Translations under genes and position numbers: made by a program | From: Moorena sp. SIOASIH | Lineage (GTDB): Bacteria; Cyanobacteriota; Cyanobacteriia; Cyanobacteriales; Coleofasciculaceae | Direction of reading: 5' to 3' | Length of the DNA stretch: 64,000 nt | NCBI RefSeq assembly: GCF_010671925.1 | Contig: NZ_JAAHIH010000005.1 | Location: forward strand, 310,001 to 374,000 | In this document: piece after piece, positions 9,510 through 18,257 of the stretch | How the letters are laid out: every line of letters starts with the position of its first letter | Position numbering within the stretch: the stretch's first letter is position 1 | The notes under the pieces: generated by a model | Databases searched by the model: none | What the model was told of the DNA's origin: nothing | The model's input: the letters and a program-made list of their open reading frames with translations, nothing else

Positions 9510-10103
9510 TCAGGATAAGCCATAGTCTTCGAGCATAGAGTTGTCGATATCAAAAAAATAGTCTCTCAAAACTTTCCTCATACGCTGATATCGTTTTCGC
9601 AAGGCTGTATTACTTGCTAAGTTCAGGCGTTCTTCAATTTCAATCCAGGACAATTCCTCCATCACTCGTAACACAAAAATATCAAAATCTAGAGGACTTA
9701 CTAGTTGTCTAATATCTGACAGTATTTCCTTGACATATTGATCCGATAAATAATCGGAAGAATCATTGGAGCTAATCTGGTATTCTATAGAGCTAAACTC
9801 ACGTTCTTTTTTCCAATGCTTTCCTTTCTTGGCAAAATGCTCTCTAATCACATTTAAGCAGGTTGTTCTTAGCCAAGCTGATGGATTTTCAATATCTTGT
9901 CCAGATTCAATTTTGCTAACTCCGCGAATATAGCTTTCAATAAATATGTCAAATATATCAAATTTGTGTTCAAGATTGAACTGCTTGAGTCTAAATTCAA
10001 TAAATGCAAACAATCCCGATTTATCTCTTTGGTTTAAAATAGAATTAACAGCGGCATCAAATTGTTTACGATTAGGGGACTTTGGAGGTTTTCTAGGTTG
10101 CAT
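9510..10103 (-). CDS. Sigma-70 family (ECF-like) RNA polymerase sigma factor
   Basis: 197 residues from ATG at 10103, which has a GAGGAA ribosome-binding site about 11 bp upstream. The longer frame reaching 10190 lacks support. The N-terminal half looks like sigma region 2 (about 10-95, ending in NPSAWLRTTCLNVIREH). The C-terminal half looks like sigma region 4 (about 135-185, with LSWIEIEERLNLASNTALRKRYQRM as helix-turn-helix). It would direct RNA polymerase to a small regulon; the targets are unknown. A truncated paralogue lies about 330 bp upstream on the same strand. The 3' end abuts repeat island R1. Confidence 0.75.
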   Translation of the reverse strand: MQPRKPPKSPNRKQFDAAVNSILNQRDKSGLFAFIEFRLKQFNLEHKFDIFDIFIESYIRGVSKIESGQDIENPSAWLRTTCLNVIREHFAKKGKHWKKEREFSSIEYQISSNDSSDYLSDQYVKEILSDIRQLVSPLDFDIFVLRVMEELSWIEIEERLNLASNTALRKRYQRMRKVLRDYFFDIDNSMLEDYGLS

Positions 10104-10432
10104 ATAGTGTAGTTCCTCGGTAAAAATAAAAGCACATGATGCCCTGAATTTCAATTGTATTTGAGAAACTTTATGATCACTATTACTCACTTAGTGACGA
10201 TTAAGTCTCGATTTGTGAGATTGATAAGTAGGTAGGGGAAAATAAATTGATCAAGGGTATAACCATGAAACAATGAGGTTACCGAGCTGTGTTGCCAAAT
10301 TGGCATAAAAAATCTTTCCATAGGGGTGTTTTAGTATGCCCCTACTTACATTTGTCCAAGAGTGACCCTAATGACTATAGCCCTTGTGATCATCAAGGAA
10401 TTACCACATCAGTTGCCACATTAGTTGCCACA
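10104..10432. other. Intergenic region upstream of sigma gene; no gene seen
   Basis: 329 bp between the sigma gene and its truncated paralogue. It contains an imperfect 15-bp direct repeat (TTGCCACATTAG-like, 10405-10440) and presumably the promoter of the sigma gene. The frame open on the plus strand (10289-10540) has no recognisable family and runs across the paralogue remnant on the other strand, so I treat it as chance. Confidence 0.5.
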
Positions 10433-10798
10433 TTAGTTGTAGGTGCCCATGGCGTGCGCTTGCGATGCTTGCTCCCAATTGCTTGTGGTCAGCTGCCAGT
10501 CAGAACTGCTGTAGACGTAAGTGATTCGGATATGGTCTAGGATTATGTAGAAGCAGGTAGCTTTTAGCCAGTCTGAGGGGTCTTGAATATCTTGTCCAGA
10601 TTCAATTTTGCTAACGCCACGAAGACAGCCTTCAAAAAGTATCTGGCCTATATCAAGTTCCTGTTCAAGATTGAAGTACTTGAGTTGGCGTTTAATAAAT
10701 GTATATACCTCAGAGTTTTCTTTTTGTTTCCAGCTAGAATCAACTACTGCATCAAATTTTTGACGATTAGGGGATTTTAGGAGGTCTTGGGTTTGCAT
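10433..10798 (-). pseudogene. Truncated paralogue of the 9510-10103 sigma factor (region 2 only)
   Basis: From ATG at 10798 (GAGGAA ribosome-binding site just upstream) the first ~85 residues align with the neighbouring sigma factor. Shared landmarks are KSPNR, the FNLE segment and GVSKIESGQDI. After about residue 88 (ILDHIR) the similarity stops and about 30 unrelated residues follow, so region 4, the -35-binding domain, is absent. This is either a decayed duplicate or a region-2-only protein; decay is more likely. Confidence 0.7.
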
Positions 10799-11075
10799 CT
10801 GGTGTACTTCCTCTAGAAAAATCAACATACCAAGTTGAGGCTTATTACTTCAGTTTTTATTGAAGAAGCCTAATGATTATTCTTAATAAATAATGAGAAT
10901 TAAGTCTTGATTTGTGACACTGATCTAGTTTGACCGGTCAGCTAAGGCGCGACCCCCATGCTACACTTTCTGCAAACAGCTATCAGCCCCTTAGCCCCTA
11001 CAGCGAAGGAGCTTAGGTTCGACTTATAACCAAAAGCTCAGTTGACTTGAGGTGTCTTTCCAAAGTGGAAAGCCT

Positions 11076-11240
11076 GTAAGCACTCAGCTATCAGCGTGTC
11101 GCGTATCAGCCATTAGCCTTGGCCGTTGGCCACGCTACGGGAATGGCTACGTTACGGGAACAGTTTATGCGCTACACCCACGCTACTTGGCTTTTGAATA
11201 AAATAAGCTGACGGCTGACAGCTGACGGCTGAATGCTTAC
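11076..11240. repeat. Repeat island R2 (GTAAGCACTCAGC ... GCTGAATGCTTAC)
   Basis: Inverted 13-bp termini (one mismatch on the left) bound CAGCTATCAGC, GTGTCGCGTATCAGC and ACGCTACGGGAA sequences and GCTGACG heptamers. Same organisation as R1 and R3-R9. Confidence 0.85.
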
Positions 11241-11546
11241 GAAAGCATTGGCACCATTGTCTGTAGGTGTCTTTTTAGGGACATCCGTGGTGCCTATGGT
11301 GCTCAAGGTGCTCACAGAGCAAGGCTTGATATTGATCCATATCAATTACAATACCAAGTATCCTTGCATCTGTGACAGTACTCGAAAGGGTACTTTTATT
11401 TGTTTTTATTTGTGTTATAAAGAAAGATTATTAAGAAGTGTAAAGGATTCCTTTCTGCTCCCTGTTCCCCGTTTCCCGTTCCTATTGGCTGAATACTTAC
11501 AAAGATTACGAACCCTTTATCCTTTTTCCTCGGGTGCATCTCAGTG

Positions 11547-11647
11547 TCTTGATGCAAAGCGCCAGTGGGGGAAACCACGGCAGTGCGGTCATGGGGGGAA
11601 CCCCCATGACCGCACTGCCTCCCCTGTTCCGAAGCTGCATCGCTTTT
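11547..11647. repeat. Palindromic repeat element (GATGCA...TGCATCGC) with 17-bp hairpin
   Basis: The ends TCTTGATGCAAAGCG and GCTGCATCGCTT flank AGTGGGGGAAACCACGGCAG. A perfect hairpin lies inside: 17-bp arms at 11581-11597 and 11601-11617 with loop GAA. A related copy with the same ends is at 27068-27211. Confidence 0.75.
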
Positions 11648-11695
11648 AGGTGCGACCCGTGGCGAATTTAATAATTAGATGCGGAAAGCGCACCT
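11648..11695. repeat. 48-bp AGGTGCG...CGCACCT repeat, copy A
   Basis: Starts AGGTGCGACCCGTGGCGAAT and ends GCGCACCT, so its ends are inverted. Copies B (32289-32335, opposite orientation) and C (33337-33383) share the same sequence. Confidence 0.75.
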
Positions 11696-11829
11696 TTACA
11701 ATTAGACAAAAATTCGGACGAAAATTCCCGCGCCCGAGCCCCACACTCCCCACACTCCCCGCGCCCGAGCCCCGCGCCCGAGCCCCACACTCCCGATCTT
11801 TTTTACAAATATGAGATGCACCCTTTTCC

Positions 11830-12816
11830 TCAAGAGGTGCAATCACCCACAGAAAGTCCTTTAGATACCAACCATTCCCGATTGAATAGCCGTGACTGAT
11901 AACGACCACCGCCATCACAAAGCACAGTCACAATTGTATGACCAGGTCCCATTTGTTTAGCCAGAGCAACAGCAGCTCCGACATTAATCCCGACAGACCC
12001 TCCCATAAATAATCCATCCCGGCTCAGCAGCTGGTAAACTACCCGGAGACATTCGTGGTCATCAATTTGAATGGCATCATCAATGGGAGCCCCTTCCATA
12101 TTCCCAGTAATACGGCTGTTACCGATACCTTCTGTAATAGAGTTACCTTCCGGTTTAATTTCACCGGTCTTGACATAACTGTACAAACCACTGCCCATGG
12201 GGTCAGCCACTACACATTGAAGGTTAGGATTTTTTTCTTTCAAATACATCGCCACCCCTGCATAGGTCCCACCTGTACCAGTTGCTGAGACCCAAGCATC
12301 AATTTTTCCGTCAGTTTGCTGCCACAGTTCTGGCCCAGTGGTTTCATAATGAGCCTGTCGGTTTGCCAAATTATCAAACTGATTCGCCCAGATGGCATTA
12401 TCCATCTCTTGGGCAATGCGTCCAGAAAGCTTTACATAATTATTGGGGTCTTTGTAGGGTACTGCTGGCACTGGGCGGACTTCAGCTCCCAGTGTTCTGA
12501 GGGTATCCATTTTTTCTTGGGATTGAGTTTCCGGGATAATAATCAGGCACTTGTATCCCTTAGCATTACAGATATGGGCTAGACCAATGCCTGTATTGCC
12601 AGCGGTTCCTTCAACAACTGTACCCCCAGGCTTGAGTAAACCTTTTTCTTCTGCATCTTTAATAATATAGAGGGCAGCTCGGTCTTTTACAGAACCTCCT
12701 GGATTGAGAAACTCAGCTTTCCCTAGGATTTCACAACCCGTCTCTTCGCTAAAGCTGTTTAAGCGAATAAGTGGTGTATTTCCTACTGTGTCAACAAAAC
12801 CTGCTTTGATATCCAT
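11830..12816 (-). CDS. cysK: Cysteine synthase A (O-acetylserine sulfhydrylase)
   Basis: 328 residues, usual length for the family. A PLP-dependent type II fold enzyme that makes cysteine from O-acetylserine and sulfide in the cytoplasm. The PLP lysine is Lys44 in PGGSVKDRA. The substrate loop is EGTAGNTGIGLA, and the glycine-rich phosphate cup GTGTGGTYAGV is clear, as is the C-terminal GGSVGINVGAAVALA. The EGTAGNTGIG variant also occurs in cystathionine beta-synthase-like enzymes, but there is no CBS domain. Monocistronic; a heptamer array (GAAGAAT/TAAGAAT, about 12840-12960) lies upstream. Confidence 0.92.
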   Translation of the reverse strand: MDIKAGFVDTVGNTPLIRLNSFSEETGCEILGKAEFLNPGGSVKDRAALYIIKDAEEKGLLKPGGTVVEGTAGNTGIGLAHICNAKGYKCLIIIPETQSQEKMDTLRTLGAEVRPVPAVPYKDPNNYVKLSGRIAQEMDNAIWANQFDNLANRQAHYETTGPELWQQTDGKIDAWVSATGTGGTYAGVAMYLKEKNPNLQCVVADPMGSGLYSYVKTGEIKPEGNSITEGIGNSRITGNMEGAPIDDAIQIDDHECLRVVYQLLSRDGLFMGGSVGINVGAAVALAKQMGPGHTIVTVLCDGGGRYQSRLFNREWLVSKGLSVGDCTS

Positions 12817-12845
12817 TTAAATCAAGTTTAAATTACAAATTATAA

Positions 12846-12962
12846 AGAATGAAGAATTAAGAATGAAGAATTAAGAATGAAGAATTAAGAATTAAGAATT
12901 AAGAATTAAGAAGGAAGAATGAATAAGGAAGAATTAAGAATGAAGAATGAAGGCTCAAGAAT
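12846..12962. repeat. Heptanucleotide-type array (AAGAATT/AAGAATG)
   Basis: Runs of 7-bp AAGAATT and AAGAATG units with a few interruptions fill the gap between cysteine synthase and the peroxiredoxin gene. Confidence 0.8.
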
Positions 12963-12997
12963 CCTTAATCCTTCATCCTTCAGACTAGATAATTATT

Positions 12998-13636
12998 TTA
13001 CTTGTTAGGTTGGGGTGTCATCCGCAGATAGGGCTTAATTTCCTCATATCCTTTGGGAAATCGTTCCTTCAACTCTTCTGGATCTTTGATGGAGGGTACA
13101 ATAACGCAGTCACCCCCGTCTGTCCAGTTAACGGGAGTGGCGACTTTATAGTCATCGGTCAACTGTAGGGAGTCAATCACTCGCAGGATTTCGTCAAAGT
13201 TACGACCGGTGCTAGCAGGGTAGGTTAACACTAACCGCAATTTCTTCTGTGGGTCGATGACAAAAACAGAGCGTACGGTTAGGGTATTGTCAGCGTTGGG
13301 GTGGATCATATCGTAAAGGTCAGACACCTTTTTATCTGGATCCGCCAAAATCGGGTAGTTAACCGTTGTTGTCTGGGTTTCGTTGATATCTCCAATCCAG
13401 CCTTTGTGGGAGTCAACATCATCCACGCTCAAGGCTATCACTTTAACATTGCGCTTCTCAAATTCGGGCTTGAGTTTAGCAACCATACCTAACTCGGTGG
13501 TGCAAACTGGGGTGAAGTCCGCTGGGTGAGAAAACAGCACTACCCAGCTATCTGCTGCCCATTCATACAAATTAATCTCCCCTTCGCTAGAATTCTGAGT
13601 AAAGTCGGGTACGGTATCCCCCAATCGTAGAGTCAT
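12998..13636 (-). CDS. 1-Cys peroxiredoxin (Prx6 type)
   Basis: 212 residues. Reduces hydrogen peroxide and alkyl hydroperoxides. The peroxidatic Cys45 lies in the family motif FTPVCTTE (41-48), and the preceding FSHPADFTP is typical. The length and the C-terminal extension (about 165-212, DGGDCVIVPS and YLRMTPQP) place it in the Prx6/1-Cys class rather than the 2-Cys class; no resolving CP motif is present. Start at ATG 13636 (MTLRLGDTVPDF). Monocistronic. Confidence 0.93.
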   Translation of the reverse strand: MTLRLGDTVPDFTQNSSEGEINLYEWAADSWVVLFSHPADFTPVCTTELGMVAKLKPEFEKRNVKVIALSVDDVDSHKGWIGDINETQTTTVNYPILADPDKKVSDLYDMIHPNADNTLTVRSVFVIDPQKKLRLVLTYPASTGRNFDEILRVIDSLQLTDDYKVATPVNWTDGGDCVIVPSIKDPEELKERFPKGYEEIKPYLRMTPQPNK

Positions 13637-14243
<607 letters not shown>

Positions 14244-14741
14244 ATGATGAGAAAACTGGTTCATCTGGCAGTGTTATGCCTTCTAGTGCTTAGCTTGGGG
14301 TGCTTAGGCTTACCCCAAAGTGCGATCGCTTCCCCTATGTCTTCAGCAGACACATTTTCTTTAAATAACTTAACGTTGCCCTCATCTACCGCTTTAATCG
14401 CTCGGTCATCCAATAGCAATGAGGCTCAGTCACCCCAGAGCAATGCGGCTGATGCCAAGTTATCCACGGAGTTTGGTAAGAAGACTGACCTGAACAATAC
14501 TCCTTTGCGTAAGTTTCGCAAATATCGCGGATTCTACCCAACCTTGGCTAGTAAGATTGTTAATTATGCTAAAGACGAGGGGGACTACAAGTCAGTAGAA
14601 GATGTTCTGAAAATTCCGGGACTAAGCGAACGCCAGAAGAAACTGTTACAAGACCAAATTGATCAAAAGAGTTTTACCGTGACTCCTCGGTCAGAGGTTC
14701 ATAATGCGGGCGACGATCGCATTAATCCTGGCGTGTACTAA
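14244..14741 (+). CDS. psbU: Photosystem II 12 kDa extrinsic protein PsbU
   Basis: 165 residues. A Sec signal and thylakoid-lumen targeting segment (about 1-30, ending SAIAS) is followed by a linker and the mature PsbU domain (about 70-165). Recognisable stretches are GKKTDLNNTPLRKFRKYRG, YPTLASKIV and the helix-hairpin-helix-like VLKIPGLSERQKKLL. It stabilises the manganese cluster on the lumenal side of photosystem II. The start is the second or first of two adjacent Met codons (ATGATG), with AAGGAG about 8 bp upstream. Island R4 follows after 32 bp. Confidence 0.92.
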   Translation: MMRKLVHLAVLCLLVLSLGCLGLPQSAIASPMSSADTFSLNNLTLPSSTALIARSSNSNEAQSPQSNAADAKLSTEFGKKTDLNNTPLRKFRKYRGFYPTLASKIVNYAKDEGDYKSVEDVLKIPGLSERQKKLLQDQIDQKSFTVTPRSEVHNAGDDRINPGVY

Positions 14742-14773
14742 TAACGCCATTGGTGGTTAACTTTAAATTTTTT

Positions 14774-14975
14774 GTAAGTATTCAGCTATCAGCTATCAGC
14801 GGTCAGCTATCAGCGGTCAGTAATCAGCGTGTCGCGTATCAGCGTGTCGCGTATCAGCTATCAGCGGTCAGTAATCAGTAATCAGTAATCAGTAATCAGC
14901 GTGTCGCGTATCAGCTGACGGCTGACGGCTGACGGCTGACGGCTGACGGCTGACGGCTGACGGCTGAATGCTTAC
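14774..14975. repeat. Repeat island R4 (GTAAGTATTCAGC ... GCTGAATGCTTAC)
   Basis: Inverted termini flank AGCTATC and GGTCAGC units, GTGTCGCGTATCAGC units, AATCAGT units and nine GCTGACG heptamers. It lies between the psbU stop codon and the terminator-like hairpin at 14987. Confidence 0.88.
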
Positions 14976-14986
14976 AATTTTTTGTC

Positions 14987-15020
14987 TAACCCACTCTTAC
15001 AAGAGTGGGTTAATTTTAAC
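14987..15020 (+). terminator. Terminator-like hairpin downstream of psbU and island R4
   Basis: Perfect 12-bp arms TAACCCACTCTT (14987-14998) and AAGAGTGGGTTA (15001-15012) with a 2-nt loop, then ATTTTAAC. It fits a Rho-independent terminator for psbU that is now 245 bp from the stop codon because island R4 lies in between. Confidence 0.6.
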
Positions 15021-15142
15021 TAATCAATCTAGGACTTACACAGCTGATAGAAACATCAACAAACCTGGCTGCATCGCTTTTTTGATAATGTTTCGGTCAA
15101 TTCTTGATCCGAAGTTCCAGGCAACTGCGGCGAAGTCTATTG

Positions 15143-15326
15143 GTAAGCATTCAGCTGTCAGCTATCAGCTATCAGCTTTTGAATGAAACAGGTAAGCATT
15201 CGTTTAATCTCACTTCCCTGGCCGAAAAGCCAGAAATTGATACTCTTTGGCTTTGAGTCCATTGAACTCGTCAGCGGGATAGCTTGTTTTAAGCTGACCG
15301 CTGACGGCTGATAGCTGAATACTTAC
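15143..15326. repeat. Repeat island R5 (GTAAGCATTCAGC ... GCTGAATACTTAC)
   Basis: Inverted 13-bp termini. Inside are AGCTATC units, a second internal GTAAGCATTCG, unique sequence and GCTGACG units. It lies downstream of the ABC transporter gene. Confidence 0.82.
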
Positions 15327-15395
15327 GTCTATTGTTGTTACTGTACTACACAGACTTATAAATCACTTTAGCAATTTTTTCAAGAAAATTGGATT

Positions 15396-17378
15396 TCAAG
15401 AAAATTGGGGATTTGGGAGCTTCCCGAGCTCAATACCAACCTTTTGGGCTGGGATCACCTGCCAGCTAGAATCACTCGATAGTTCCAGAACTTGCTGATG
15501 GTACTTCAGCAGACTCTCTCGGTGACCAACACTGATAAAAGTGGTTTCGGTTTGCTGTAGTTCCTGGTAGAGATGCCGCTCGTTTTGCTGATCCAAGGCA
15601 CTGGTTGCTTCATCCAAGAAGGCATAGCGAGGTTGATTCAGCAACAGTCTGGCAAAGGCTAGACGCTGTTGTTCTCCTAGGGAAAGAACACTACTCCAAT
15701 CTAATTGGACTTCCAAACTGCCCACCTTGGCCAGCAGCTCAGAAAGGTTAACCCGATGCAGCACGGACTCCAATTCCTCCAAGGAACTGTCGCGGCTGGC
15801 ATTTGGGTAAAGCAGCTGTTCTCGCAAGGATCCTGGAATCATGTAAGGACGTTGAGGCAAAAATAAGATGTCTTCCACGGCAGGTCGCATGATGCAGCCT
15901 GTTCCTGTGTTCCACAACCCAGCGATCGCTCTTAGCAAAGAACTCTTGCCACAGCCACTCGCCCCCATAATTAGTGTCCCCTCACCCGGTTTTACTGACA
16001 ACGAGAGATCTTTGACCAAGGTCTGTTCGCTGTTAGGAGTTTGCAAGGTAATCCCTTCGAGGGCAAAGCAGTTGTCTTCTACTGTCTTAATAATGTTAGC
16101 AGCATTCTGTTGTGCTGTCGGCGCTTCCAAAACCTCCGCCAGGCTAGCTAAGCGATTAACCACCGCAGCAAGAGCACTAAGGGTATCAAACCGACGTACA
16201 ATCACTGCAAGTGCCCCCGAAAGCTGAAAGCACAATATACTTGCTTGAGTAACTGTGCCTAACTCAACTTGACCACTAAAATACAATGATCCTACAGTCA
16301 AGTAAGGTATGATAAAGATAGAATTTTGATACGCTATGGTTAAGAATTCTATATTCCGCTCCCAGCCGATAATCAGATTTAGATTCTGCATCAGTTGAAT
16401 AAATCGCTGCTTCACTAAACTCAATTCTTGATTTTCTCCACGAGAGAAGGCGATAGATTCAGCATTGTCGCGGATGCGAACTAAACTGTACCGGAAATTG
16501 GCTTCGTATTCGAGTTTTTCTCCGTTAAGATCAACTAACCGTTTACTCAAAAAAATCACGCTCAGGTTGACGAACAGGGAATAGACTACCATAGCCGTCA
16601 ACAGTAGTTTAGAAATCGTCCAAAGAACGATTCCGTAAGCAATTAGATTAACAACTTGATTAAGTATAGCAACCCAAAAATCCAAGATGGTTTGAGTAAA
16701 AGATTCAACTTCTTTGGAGATGCGCTGGTCTGGGTTATCGATATCAAGATTTGTCTTGAGTTCGTAATAGGCTCTATTGTATAGATACTGATCGAGAAAA
16801 TATTTGGTTAACCATTGTTGCCAGTCGAGACAGAGTCTCTTTTTGATGTAGTTGGAAAAAACCATTAAGGGCACAATGGCCAATAGGGAACTACTGTAGA
16901 GTAAGAGCAGGGTCAGGTAGTTTGATGCCTGGTGTCTAGCCATGACCGTGATCAAGTCCCGATTTAAGTAGCTGCTTAAGACATTCACCCCAGTACTTGA
17001 TAGCAGTAACAACACTATCACTATTGACATCAACCATGGTTGCCAATGATCTTGTAACTGTTGCCTGTAGTAGGCAAAACCAGCAATGGTAGCCAGCAAA
17101 AGTAAACCAATGAAATAGATAGCTGGCGACTTATTGATCATGGCAACAGAGTCCACTAAACCGGGAGCAACACTATTAATTATTTCTGGAAAATAGTGCT
17201 GTCCTCCTAAGCTAATGAGGCTGACAAGAGTAAAAGAAATTATTAATAGGAATACTATTAGTAACAGTAATAGCCCTAGAAAAGTTCCTGTTTGATCCGA
17301 TAGTGGATACCAGTAAGGCTGGACAAGCCCTAACAATCTTTGCCCAAACTTACCGTCAAATCTGTGGTTTTCACTCAT
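15396..17378 (-). CDS. SbmA/BacA-like ABC transporter, fused permease-ATPase
   Basis: 660 residues from ATG at 17378 (MSENHRF); the longer frame would need TTG at 17420. The N-terminal membrane domain (about 25-400, five or six hydrophobic helices) has the ABC_membrane_2/SbmA-type loop NPDQRISKEVESF. The ATPase domain is about 430-650, with Walker A GASGCGKSS near residue 470, signature LSLGEQQRLAFAR and Walker B YAFLDEATSALD. Relatives are widespread in cyanobacteria, and SbmA/BacA types move peptides. The gene is divergent from the lanthipeptide precursor (467 bp apart). Export or self-protection for the lanthipeptide is possible but not shown. Confidence 0.85.
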   Translation of the reverse strand: MSENHRFDGKFGQRLLGLVQPYWYPLSDQTGTFLGLLLLLIVFLLIISFTLVSLISLGGQHYFPEIINSVAPGLVDSVAMINKSPAIYFIGLLLLATIAGFAYYRQQLQDHWQPWLMSIVIVLLLLSSTGVNVLSSYLNRDLITVMARHQASNYLTLLLLYSSSLLAIVPLMVFSNYIKKRLCLDWQQWLTKYFLDQYLYNRAYYELKTNLDIDNPDQRISKEVESFTQTILDFWVAILNQVVNLIAYGIVLWTISKLLLTAMVVYSLFVNLSVIFLSKRLVDLNGEKLEYEANFRYSLVRIRDNAESIAFSRGENQELSLVKQRFIQLMQNLNLIIGWERNIEFLTIAYQNSIFIIPYLTVGSLYFSGQVELGTVTQASILCFQLSGALAVIVRRFDTLSALAAVVNRLASLAEVLEAPTAQQNAANIIKTVEDNCFALEGITLQTPNSEQTLVKDLSLSVKPGEGTLIMGASGCGKSSLLRAIAGLWNTGTGCIMRPAVEDILFLPQRPYMIPGSLREQLLYPNASRDSSLEELESVLHRVNLSELLAKVGSLEVQLDWSSVLSLGEQQRLAFARLLLNQPRYAFLDEATSALDQQNERHLYQELQQTETTFISVGHRESLLKYHQQVLELSSDSSWQVIPAQKVGIELGKLPNPQFS

Positions 17379-17845
17379 ATCTCTATAAATTCCCAGTTGT
17401 CGGAGGGGTGCAAGTGTCAATAATCATTCTGCTTATTTATTAAGCACAGGTGGAACCGGTGTATAGCCTGTAGGGTTTCACCCCCAATTTTTGATGTTTA
17501 TTTTGCTTATCTGCTTACCAAGTCACCATACACCTATAGCAATTCTAAATCATTTGTAAAATATGCAAAATTGTAAATCATTACTGGGCAAGGGTTATAA
17601 CGATAGCTTTGGGCAATATATTTCACGAATCATATAAAATTGCTATAGGGATACTTTTCTATAAAAATGTAACTTTTGATACAGAAAAAATACACGATAT
17701 AAAAACATTTCAAGACTTCAGAGAAAAGTAAAAAAATGTAAAAAAAATGTTACCTAGAAAAAAATTATGCATATACTGATAAATGTCTGCTCAACAAGCA
17801 GATGGTAAAAATTACGGCCCATTGGGGGCACAAAGGAGCAATATA
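17379..17845. promoter_or_regulatory. Divergent promoter region between ABC transporter and lanthipeptide precursor
   Basis: An A+T-rich 467-bp intergenic region without a gene. It must contain promoters for both divergent units; I cannot fix a -10/-35 pair with confidence. A clear AAAGGAG ribosome-binding site (17832-17838) precedes the precursor ATG at 17846. It decides the start against the upstream in-frame ATG at 17783. Confidence 0.5.
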
Positions 17846-18103
17846 ATGTCAACGGCTACCCTAGAAAAGGTACTGCACCAGGCATCTATTGACGCTGAGT
17901 TCCGTAGCGAAGTTCAAAATAACCCAGAAGCTTTTGGACTCTCAGCTACCACTACCCTACCTGAATCTGTTGAGAAGCAGGATCACGCTTTCATCGAGTT
18001 GTTAAATGCTTCCTTAGGGGAGTTTGATATCGCTGCTAGTTGTGAATCCACCTGCAGCTCCGGTCCATTGACAATTGTTTGCGATGGAACAACCAAAAAC
18101 TAG
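17846..18103 (+). CDS. Cinnamycin/duramycin-type lanthipeptide precursor (class II, LanA)
   Basis: 85 residues. The leader (1-65) resembles the cinnamycin leader: IDAEFRSEVQNNPEAFGLSA, LPESVEKQD. It ends in I-A-A-S, an A-x-S signal-peptidase-like site. The core (66-85) is CESTCSSGPLTIVCDG plus TTKN, against cinnamycin CRQSCSFGPFTFVCDGNTK. In core numbering Cys1, Cys5, Cys14, Thr11 and Thr18 are kept, and position 4 is Thr instead of Ser, so three thioether rings can form (1-18, 4-14, 5-11). Ser6 and Lys19 (lysinoalanine pair) and Asp15 (hydroxylation site) are kept. The likely product is a 20-residue globular lanthipeptide with one extra C-terminal Asn. Start chosen by AAAGGAG at 17832. lanM follows on the same strand. 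Confidence 0.93.
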   Translation: MSTATLEKVLHQASIDAEFRSEVQNNPEAFGLSATTTLPESVEKQDHAFIELLNASLGEFDIAASCESTCSSGPLTIVCDGTTKN

Positions 18104-18166
18104 TGATGGAACGACCAAGTAGGTTGTGACCGTTTCTAATCCAATAGGCTAGGTACCTGTCTAGGA

Positions 18167-18215
18167 GCTGGCATGACATCGGATTTTTTAAGATTAGATG
18201 TGATGCCAGCCCCCT
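18167..18215 (+). terminator. Hairpin between precursor and lanM genes
   Basis: Arms GCTGGCATGACATC (18167-18180) and GATGTGATGCCAGC (18197-18210) pair with one mismatch around a 16-nt loop, followed by CCCCTTTGTT. Such a leaky terminator or stabilising hairpin commonly lies between a lanthipeptide precursor and its modifying enzymes, giving more precursor than enzyme mRNA. Confidence 0.55.
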
Positions 18216-18257
18216 TTGTTAACTGTTTATTAGTATTGCTTGGTAACTCTTGGGGTT

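Larger units (their letters stand above)
10799..11829. other. Kilobase without convincing genes: repeat island R2 and smaller repeats
   Basis: It contains island R2 (11076-11240), a repeat element with a strong hairpin (11547-11647), a 48-bp AGGTGCG element (11648-11695) and G+C-rich CACACTCCC/CGCGCCCGAGCCC repeats (about 11728-11790). The plus-strand frame 11233-11649 crosses two different repeat families and is not accepted as a gene. Confidence 0.6.

Noticed and set aside
10289-10540. 83-residue plus-strand frame
   Set aside because: Overlaps the truncated sigma paralogue antisense and a short direct repeat; no ribosome-binding site.
11233-11649. 138-residue plus-strand frame
   Set aside because: Starts inside island R2 and crosses the GATGCA element; no family resemblance and composition changes along it.
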